A stretch of 64,000 nt of DNA, taken from contig JAKGHH010000004.1 of NCBI GenBank assembly GCA_022828595.1, positions 58,629,421 to 58,693,420 of the forward strand, in the 5' to 3' direction. Each line of letters opens with the position of its first letter. Positions within the stretch are counted from its first letter, which is position 1. The notes under the pieces are model-generated. The model was given only the letters and a program-made list of their open reading frames with translations. It searched no databases and was not told the origin of the DNA. Of the stretch, positions 57,042-64,000 are shown one piece after another. Made by a program: the position numbers and the translations under genes. Origin of the DNA: Nelumbo lutea. Lineage: Eukaryota > Streptophyta > Magnoliopsida > Proteales > Nelumbonaceae.

Positions 57042-57506
57042 GGGGCAAATTTTTCAGATTAAACACACAACAGCAAATTGTAGAATTCTTCCCCAGTTAT
57101 TGCCGCCCCTACCCAACTCGATCTCCACTTGTGGATCTGATCAAGAACTGTTCTTGATATTTCTTCTTGGTAGACGAAGCAATCTGAAGTCGTGCTCACC
57201 AGTACTTACCCAATTCTTGCAGAAGAATTCAGGTTCTTGCTGAAGAACCATCATGTTGATCCTGCTTCACTACACATTGTGTCATCTTTAGTGGAAGCGG
57301 GTTTTGGTCTTTTTTTTGGGCGTGAACACCTGCATTGGGAGTTACTGCTACTTCGTATCTGGTATATCCCTCACTTCTTATTGGTTTCAGATCTGGTCCG
57401 ATTTTGGATTCAAGAACATACCTTGAAAATGCAACTTTCTAAATTAGGGAATATGATTCCTAGATGGGAGCAAATGAAATTTTTGAAATTTTGCCCAACC
57501 TTCCTA

Positions 57507-58136
57507 TAGAATTTATTTGTTTAAATCATGAAAACCTCATTTGAATTATATCAGTATCAAAGTCCATTGCGGCGTCAAAGTCCCTTGTGGCATTAAAGTC
57601 CGTTACAGTACCAAAGCCCTTCATGGCACCAAAGTCCCTCACAGCAGAGTGTTAATGTTTTATGACTTAACGTACATAGAACTTATCTGTTCAAATCATA
57701 AAAATCTCATTTGAATTATATTTATATCAAAGTCCCTTGTGGCATTAAAGTCCATTATAGCGCCAAAGCCCTTCATGGCACTAAAGTCCCTCGCGGTAGA
57801 GCATTAATGTTTGACGGCTTAATGCACATAGAATTTATCTATTTAAATCATGAAAATCTCATTTGAATTATATTAGTATCAAAGTCCCTCGCGGCATCAA
57901 AGTCCCTTATGGCATTAAAGCCTGTTATGACACCAAAGCCCTTCATGGCACTAAAGTCCCTCGCGACAAAGTATCAATGTTTTGCAGCTTAACGCACATA
58001 GAAGTTATGTGAATCTCATTTGAATCATATCAGTATCAGTCCCTCACGGCGTCAAAGTCCCTTGTGACATTAAAGTCCGTTACGGCATCAAAACCCTTTA
58101 TAACACCAAAGGCCCTCGTAGTTTCCTACCTCACAA
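57507..58136 (+). repeat. Higher-order tandem repeat in J 3' region (170-bp units of 18-bp subunits)
   Basis: Anchors TAGAATTTATTT / TAGAACTTATCT occur at 57,507, 57,677, 57,829 and 57,999, giving periods of 170, 152 and 170. Within each unit an 18-base subunit like CAAAGTCCCTTGTGGCAT repeats five times. The 152-base unit has four, exactly one subunit fewer. It lies just before the polypurine tract, the same place as E's repeats but with a different sequence. Confidence 0.88.
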
Positions 58137-58150
58137 CAAAGAGGGGCAGC
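58137..58150 (+). promoter_or_regulatory. Polypurine tract of J
   Basis: CAAAGAGGGGCAGC immediately before the 3' LTR, the same as in E. Confidence 0.78.
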
Positions 58151-59137
58151 TATCAACACCCGATTTTTGCTCGGTCCACCGCCTGAACCTCCAATTTACC
58201 TCAAATACTTCCAATATCTCCGAAACACCAAAAAATACAAAAATCCCGAATTTCACCCCAAGATCCCTTAAATCCACCATTAAACCTGCCCTATACCTAT
58301 CCGATGGCCCTGATCAACCCCCACTTACACCTTAGCCATTAGATCAGACACAACATCTCCCAAACACACATACCCATGAATTTGAACTCAAAATTCCTCT
58401 GTTCACCCATCCATTAAGAAAAGATTCCTTTTCAACCCCACTCCACGGTCAAACCCATCTCAACCCTCCATTTGATGGCCCAAAAATCCCCACCATTGAA
58501 CCAAAAGACCCAGTTTGACCCATTTCCTCAAAACTACCAAAGTACCCCTTGATCAAATTCCCAAATTACCCCTTGCACCAACTTTCCAAAATACCCCTTG
58601 GACTAATTACCAAAATCCCTCCTAAATTCCCAAATTACCCCACACCAAATTCACAAATTACCCCTTGCACAAAATTCCCAAAATACCGATTGGACCAATT
58701 ACCAAAATACCCCCTTGGCCAAATTCCTAAAATACCCACCCCCCCCTTGACCAAAATTACCAAAATACCCTTTATTTCAAATATCCAAAACTCCCCTCCT
58801 ACCCTAAATTCCCAATTCCCAAAATGCCCTAGGCCAAATTACCAAGATACACCTAACCTAATTCCCAAATTACCATCTTTCCAAATTACCAAAATACCCT
58901 AGACCAGATTACCCAAATTACCCCTTGGATCAATTCCCAAATTACCCTATCTTCCAAAAGTTACCAAAACCCCCCTTACCCAAAATTACCAAAATACCCT
59001 TTTCCAAATTCCTAAAATACCCCTCACACCAAATTATCAATTTATCCCAAAAAATCATGAAAATACCCTTTTAAACCCTAACTTACTGAAAACCCCCTCC
59101 ATCTTGAGAGTTGGCACAACCTTCCCTTCCTTCCTAT

Positions 59138-59146
59138 TATAAATAG
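59138..59146 (+). promoter_or_regulatory. TATA box in J LTR
   Basis: TATAAATAG followed by purine-rich transcribed sequence. Confidence 0.6.
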
Positions 59147-59257
59147 GAAGCTCCCTTCTCAAGAAAAGGGGGTCGGTAAGAGGTCGAAGGGGAGGAGTAA
59201 GGGGTCGGATGATAGCAGAAAATTTCAAGAGAAAGAGAGAGGGTGAGAATAAAAATT

Positions 59258-59260
<3 letters not shown>

Positions 59261-59289
<29 letters not shown>
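59261..59289 (+). repeat. (GA)n microsatellite in J LTR
   Basis: About 14 GA dinucleotides. A similar but shorter GA-rich place exists in the E LTR at 22,498-22,530. Confidence 0.9.
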
Positions 59290-59292
<3 letters not shown>

Positions 59293-60153
59293 GAAGAGGC
59301 GAGAGAGAGCTATCCCATTTTTCTGAGAATCGAAAGAGAGAAAACTGAGGAAAAAAGGAAGGTAGACAGAAGAGGAAAGGGGTGATCAAGTTGAGAAAGA
59401 GAGAAAAGCGGAGATAGAGGGTAGAGACGATTTGAGAGAGAAAGAGGGTTTAAGCTAGAGAGGGAGATGGATAACGAACAAGAGAGAGAGAGAGAGAGGC
59501 TGACCTAATCTTCCTGTTCTATTCCTAGTTGTCGAAGATGCCATTTTGCCTATTGTTGTTGCCGTATTAATCCCATTGCATCATCAACTTTCTCAGATCT
59601 TCGTAGGTATCCATTCAGCGACCGTCCAAGCCAGTCAAAGTTCCCAAATCAGAAAGTTTCAATTGTTTTAGGTTACATGAGGTAAAATGTTTTACCTCAT
59701 CTCCTTGATCCTTATCTTTTTTTATTAGTTCTTTCTTCCAATTAGTTTTTGTGTGCTAAGCTTAAGTTTGGATGTGAGAATCGGTGCTTCCCTTAGTGAC
59801 TGAGAGGTTGAAGCATTTCTTTGCTCTCTTCAGACCAATCAGCTGAGTTCGAAGGTGGGGGTCCGATAGAAAAGGAGTGAGAATTCACCCTTTTGCTCAG
59901 ACCCCTACGTCCAAAAGGGGGTTGGTCTAGAGGAAAGGAGAGAAGCTTTCAAGTCCTCCCACATCAGGGTGAACCTAGATTTTCACATCGACTCCAAAAG
60001 AAAAAGGGAAATCTGGTATTCACACTGACAAGAGAGAGAGGGGAAAGGGATTATCTTGTCCGATGGTATGGAGTCACTATTAACCCCAAAATATTTTATG
60101 TATTATGATGGGTGGCAACTCCATTAATTCAGTCATGAAGTGAAGTGTCGGGG

Positions 60154-60249
60154 GGATTTTTCGGACGTTCATAGCTGGCAATGTTGGCTACGCCATGGGA
60201 AGGATTTTTCGGACGTTCATAGCTGGCAATGTTGGCTACGCCATGGGAA
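60154..60249 (+). repeat. Exact 48-bp tandem duplication
   Basis: Two identical 48-base units, GGATTTTTCGGACG ... CCATGGGAA, at 60,154-60,201 and 60,202-60,249. Being 16 codons long, the duplication leaves the small frame 60,140-60,394 open with DFSDVHSWQCWLRHG twice. The 84-residue frame has no similarity I recognise. Confidence 0.95.
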
Positions 60250-60406
60250 TCAGTCTCATTGGATTGAGAGACAAGAGTTACATTCTCATGATGAGAAATC
60301 TAATGAGATTGTAATTGGCAGTGAACTTCGTCTTGCAATACCAAAGAGTATGCTTTCTCCGATAGTAGGAAGCAAATCCACTAAGAATATTTGAGGTTGC
60401 ATATTA

Positions 60407-60566
60407 GAGTATATATCATCTAATCCCATGAGAAATTCGTTTATTCTTAATTATAGTAATAATTAAGTGAACACTACGGGCAATATGAGTATATATCATT
60501 TAACTCCATGAGAAATTCGTTTATTCTTAATTATAGTAATAATTAAGTGAACACTATGGGTGATAT
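60407..60566 (+). repeat. 80-bp tandem duplication
   Basis: Two 80-base units starting GAGTATATATCAT at 60,407 and 60,487, differing at only a few bases. Each contains the near-palindrome CTTAATTATAGTAATAATTA. Confidence 0.95.
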
Positions 60567-60588
60567 CTCGATGTATAACATTCAAAAT

Positions 60589-61250
60589 CACTACAACAAA
60601 TTTCATCTCTAACGGCGTTTTTTATGGTGGCATTTTGTTTATTGCTGCTATTGATTATCTTTTGTGGCATATTTTGAAAATGCCACCAAATAAAAGCTGT
60701 TATATGTACGTACATTTTAAGTGGCAGATGTTAAATTGCTGCTAAATCATTTTAAAAACGCCACTCATTGCATTTTATTGTAATGCATGTGTCTTTAAAA
60801 TACAATATTAAACGCCGCTACATTTGTGGTTTATTTCAACCATTTATTTTAGTTGAAATCAATGGTTAGAAATTATTCGTAACTTGAAGAGAATACTAAA
60901 AGAAAAATAGCTTTCATTCCCGTGCGCATCTCCTTCGTCTCTCCCAAACCTCGTCTCCCTTTTCGTTTCCCTCTGTTCTTGCTAGAAACGGCAAGCATCT
61001 CCTTCCTCTTTCCCTAACCTCGTCTCCCTCTATTCTTGCTAGAAACCGCATGCATCTCCTTTGTCTCTCCCTAAATTTGTCTCCCTTTGTTCTTGCTAGA
61101 AACCGCGCACATCTCCTTCACTGCTCGTGCTAGATGCTAGAAGTTGTTGCTCGTGAAAGAACACCAAGAGCTTTTTCATCATCTGCCCATTCTCTTTGGT
61201 GCTCTCCATTTAGGTATGCTCCTTCCCTCTTCGTCTACATTTGCTCATGC
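60589..61250 (+). mobile_element. CACTA (En/Spm-type) DNA transposon left end
   Basis: Starts CACTACAACAAATTTCATC, then CTAACGGCG, as in plant CACTA inverted ends. Subterminal repeats follow in both orientations: GGTGGCATTTTG, GTGGCATATTTTG, AAATGCCACC, AACGCCACT and AACGCCGCTAC (60,615-60,830). The pairing right end (ending TGTAGTG) is not found before 64,000, and no transposase is seen. The 3-bp target duplication therefore cannot be tested. The segment given is the minimum extent. Confidence 0.7.
60927..61125 (+). repeat. 57-bp tandem repeat in CACTA subterminal region
   Basis: CATCTCCTTC starts at 60,927, 60,996, 61,053 and 61,110. Units are 69, 57 and 57 bases, the first longer by a 12-base TTTCGTTTCCCT-like insertion. 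Each includes TGTTCTTGCTAGAAAC. It looks like transcribed leader sequence, followed by a possible intron donor GGTATGCTCC near 61,213. Confidence 0.85.
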
Positions 61251-61698
61251 AAGATTTCGATAGTCATTCTTTTAAGGATTAATTTGTTTTAGTATTCTCT
61301 TTTCCAATTTCAATTTGTAATTTATTTGGTTGTTAGTTCTGTATCAAGTTTGAATTTTTCTACTATTTTCTTTTATTCTTTTGTCTTATTCTGTTGTTTA
61401 CCTGATTACCTTATTTGGCTGTTAGCCTCGCCTTTGAAGTTTGAATGTGATCAGTCTTGGCCAGAATAGGTATAAGTTTAATAGAAGTTTCAATTGCATA
61501 TCTGCTTTGTTTTGTGACCTTAAGTTTTTCATTTTTCTTCATTTGAATATGACTTTTAATTGTTTAGGTGCAAAGGTTTCATTAATTTTCTGTTATTCGT
61601 CAATTCTTGGTAGTGGATTTGTCAAAATAGGTATAGGTTTTCTGATAGGACCAGAAACAAGTTGGAATCTTTATACTCAAGGCTGTCGTGGTCTCCAC
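61251..61698 (+). other. T-rich stretch before the receptor-kinase relic
   Basis: T-rich, intron-like DNA without a recognisable exon. The open frame 61,441-61,701 shows no similarity I recognise. Confidence 0.5.
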
Positions 61699-63116
61699 TA
61701 GGTTCTTCAACAGCTCTAACCAGCCTAACCTGTACAGCGTTGGTATCCATTTCAATTCAAACTCTATACCAATTGACAAACAAACTGTAGTTTGGGTTGT
61801 AGGGGCTTATGTTTCTGTAGGATGTCATTCATATCTCCAGCTTACCTAAGCTGGATCTTGTTTCTATTTGATTCTTCAAAGGGAACCATTGTTTGGACCA
61901 GTAACACTAGCCACTTGTCTGTTTCTTTGGCATTTATTCTTGACAGTGGCAACCTTATCCTCCAGAGTGGAGATCAAGCTGTTGTTTGGCAAAGTTTCAG
62001 CACTCCACCAGACACACTTATCCTAGACCAGAATCTTAATGTTGGTCAAAAACTCTGAGCTGCTAGCAGAAACTCAGTATCAAGCTACTAGTCTTTCTTT
62101 TGATGCATCAGGTAAGTTGAAACTGAAATGGAAAACAAAAATGTGAACCCGGTGTCACCATGCTCACACTTGAGCATACATTCCTATATGGGATCTATCC
62201 ACACAATGACACAGTCACCAGAACTAGTTTAGAACAATGTAAAAGCTCATGCTTGGAGGACCCATGCACATCCGTGACTGTAGTAAATGATGGTACTACA
62301 CAATGCCTTACAAAGCTAACTCCACATATTACTGGTTATGCACATCCCTCAATAAAGTCAATATCCATTGTCAAAATGTGTTTAGATCCAGTTGATTTCT
62401 TGCCCAAACACTGGCCTACATCCTCTGCATCTCCATCACCATTATCACTGCTCAAATGGTCACACCAGTTCTGCATTCCATGTCTTATTGGGGCAACCAT
62501 GGGCACACTTTTAGCATTGGTTATAATTCAGATTGGAATTGGCCTCTGTATCCACAGAAGGAAATCCATCAAGAACACCACAACTTTATCTCACATGGAT
62601 CCTAATTTCAGAGGCTTGATCATTTTATCCTATAGAGAAATTAAGGATCTAACTAGGAACTTTAAGCATTGTCTTGGGCCAAAGAGGTTCAAGGGTGTGC
62701 TTCCAAGCAACCAAGCAGTTGCAATCAAGGACTTGAAGGCAGCTGTATCAGAGAAGCAATTCAGGCAGCACTGTGTCAATTATAAGTACCATTCGTGTAC
62801 CATAAAAAACCTGGTGAAGCTGGAGGGTTATTGTTGTGAGTGAGGCCAAAAGTTTTTGGTCAATGAGTTTGCAAAGAATGGTTTAGTGGATAAGTGGATA
62901 GAGGAAGCTAGTCTCAGATATAAGAGGCTGACTTGGAAGAAGAGAATGGAGATTTGTATTGGTGTGGCAAGGGCCATATCCTATTTGCACACTGGGTGTA
63001 GGGAGTTTGTAAGTCATGGGAATTTGAAGTGGGAGAATGTGGTTTTGGATGCTGAATTGGAGGCTAAGGTAACTGATGCCCCACCACCACTACATCTTCT
63101 GCAGCCCCTCCACTAG
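61699..63116 (+). pseudogene. G-type lectin S-receptor-like Ser/Thr kinase pseudogene (SD3-1-like)
   Basis: The intact family are plasma-membrane receptor kinases. In order: B-lectin segment NLYSVGIHFNSNSIP and KQTVVWVVGA (61,720-61,800), then after a stop and frameshift LFDSSKGTIVWTSNTSH and SGNLILQSGDQAVVWQSF (61,860-62,000). A gap of most of the S-domain follows, then a PAN-type segment SLEQCKSSCLEDPCTSVTVV (62,225-62,285) and a transmembrane helix (62,478-62,555). The kinase start follows with LSYREIKDLTRNF, LGPKRFKGVLP and VAIKDL. One TGA (62,841-62,843) interrupts the kinase in frame. The catalytic loop reads HGNLKWENV (no HRD), and homology ends at KVTD, before the Gly of DFG. It is truncated, frameshifted and catalytically incomplete. 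The SD3-1 assignment is from memory of family features. Confidence 0.82.
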
Positions 63117-64000
63117 ATATTCTGAACGCACTCTCCCTTTGAGTCTTATCTTTTACTCCAGATTCAGCCAAGATAGTGTTCTACTACAGTTGTCCCTACT
63201 ATATTTTATTTAGTAGTTATGATAACCGTCCCTCTACTTCAATACCTGTCTAGCTTTGCTAGAATGAGTTCACATGTTTCTCTCTCTCTATATGAGCAGT
63301 GGGCTTTGGTTGTCTAGATTTGTTCTTTGTTTTATTGTATCTTAATACATTAATAATAGAGTTATGAAGGGAGACAAAAGCAATGGGGAGGAGCTTCACG
63401 AGCTTCTCTTTCCTACATGATGATGAAACCCAAGAACTACATGCTACATCAGAACAGTCATGAAACATTAATAGCTACCCAGAATGCTCTCTAATGGGAT
63501 TTGAAGAAATCCGTATCATGTCTGCTCTGCCGAGAGAGAGAGAGAGAGAGAGAGAACTAACATATTATATCTCAAGATTCTAGGTGCCTGTTGCATTATG
63601 GGTAGATAGCCACACCTAATTCACGTGACTCCCTCTACCCATGTTATATGGATAAGGTTGGTGAGCCCAACATAGACAGCACTGTCACCAGCCTATTGAC
63701 ATGGATCAACATGGGACCCACTTTTCCAATAGATATTGAGGCAGTGAAATCCATAAGATACACCATTAAAATATAGTTGGGGTTGAGGGGACCCAATTGA
63801 AATGATACAATGTTGCATAAGATGGTTTCTAAGAACTTTCACTTTCACTCATCCCCCTTTATTCATGCTGCAAATTAATATCAGCCCTAAAGTCCTTGAC
63901 TCCTTGGTCTTTGCCACGTGTCTGAATATATTTTAAGTACTTTTTTTAAAAAAAAGTAAATCCACAAAGTTGCATATTTGGCATGTATAACCATAGTTTT
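63117..64000. other. Right-edge non-coding region
   Basis: No gene is found on either strand. It holds a (GA)n microsatellite at 63,532-63,555 and ordinary AT-rich text. It may belong to the flank of the receptor-kinase relic or to the CACTA element. Confidence 0.5.
63532..63555 (+). repeat. (GA)n microsatellite
   Basis: Twelve GA dinucleotides. Confidence 0.95.

Larger units (their letters stand above)
38975..57506 (+). mobile_element. Element D: Copia LTR (same family as A) split by Copia B
   Basis: LTR start TGTTAGATAG at 38,975. The LTR runs to 39,182, is interrupted by B, resumes at 55,999 and aligns to 57,506. The two halves join in phase: the rejoined text GACATTGATGTGCCACC matches the unbroken LTRs. 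About 46 terminal bases are missing at 57,506, where J repeat sequence begins. No internal Copia sequence of its own is attached, so D is a solo or truncated LTR. TATA is at 57,033. Confidence 0.85.
35240..60131 (+). mobile_element. Element J: second Tat/Ogre-type Gypsy copy, inverted relative to E, hosting D and B
   Basis: Plus-strand parts in order: a leader core (35,240-35,500) and A-rich tract (to 36,560) that mirror E, gene-poor internal DNA (36,560-38,974), the Copia LTR D with B inside (38,975-57,506), 3' tandem repeats (57,507-58,136), a polypurine tract and a 3' LTR (58,151-60,131). No gag or pol is recognisable. The LTR start and polypurine tract match E. The boundaries at the left and the continuity across D are inferred. 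Confidence 0.55.
58151..60131 (+). repeat. 3' LTR of J
   Basis: Starts TATCAACACCCG (TG start mutated to TA), then TTTTTGCTCGGTCCACC, as in E. 58,530-59,060 is built of degenerate 20-25-base CCAAATTACC / CAAAATACCCCTTGG units. TATA is at 59,138, and GA-rich tracts occur at 59,261-59,289 and 59,480-59,499. The end carries GGAGTCAC (60,070-60,077) and GTGGCAACTCC (60,112-60,122), the paired motif typical of Tat-type LTR ends. Confidence 0.7.

Noticed and set aside
58549..58902. 117-codon Pro/Ile/Lys-rich frame
   Set aside because: Translation of the degenerate CCAAATTACC quasi-repeat in the J LTR.
60140..60394. Small gene with a duplicated 16-residue segment
   Set aside because: The frame is open only because the 48-bp duplication is a multiple of three. 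There is no similarity, and no promoter or splice evidence. Kept as a repeat, not a CDS.

Overview
This window looks like a flowering-plant nuclear chromosome, in a repeat-dominated stretch of a large genome. It has layered Copia and Gypsy LTR retrotransposons with plant tRNA primer sites, a CACTA transposon end, and a relic of a plant-specific S-domain receptor kinase. There is no operon structure and no intact single-copy gene. I cannot name the species from the sequence.

Left half (about 1-32,600). A Copia pol fragment (1-1760, minus) adjoins a large decayed Tat/Ogre-type Gypsy element, E (about 1835-32,600, minus). E keeps a gag relic (29,723-31,204), a 45-bp minisatellite and other repeats in its 3' region, a polypurine tract and a 3' LTR. 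A second Gypsy, G (2867-21,719, plus), sits inside that LTR. G has gag, protease, RNase H, integrase and a reverse-strand extra gene before its 3' LTR. G is interrupted by an Athila-like Gypsy, F (5579-about 16,399, plus). F's 5' LTR is in turn interrupted by a Copia element, A (6349-13,136, minus). A solo LTR of A's family lies in E's 3' region (24,248-26,191, target duplication GAAAA).

Middle (32,600-35,240) is a gene-free spacer. The sequences on either side of it are degenerate inverted copies of each other.

Right half (35,240-60,131). This is J, a second copy of E's family in the opposite orientation, with its own 3' tandem repeats, polypurine tract and 3' LTR. J holds a Copia LTR, D. 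D holds an opposite-strand Copia of the same family, B (39,183-55,998, target duplication ATTGA). B carries three further insertions: an internally deleted Athila-like element H in its 3' LTR, a 2.5-kb non-autonomous LTR element K in its pol gene, and an Athila-family solo LTR (52,045-53,420, target duplication AAACC) in its leader. Nesting is four levels deep on both sides.

Right edge (60,132-64,000). Two exact or near-exact tandem duplications lead to a CACTA terminus at 60,589, a 57-bp repeat array, and a broken G-type-lectin S-receptor-like kinase pseudogene (61,699-63,116, SD3-1-like).

All retroelement reading frames are broken, and several have lost catalytic or metal-binding residues. 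They record insertion history rather than forming a working gene set. The most interesting points are the reverse-strand gene in G, the repeat arrays in the 3' regions of E and J, the duplicated hairpin plus polypurine module in H, and possible capture of a receptor-kinase fragment by the CACTA element.
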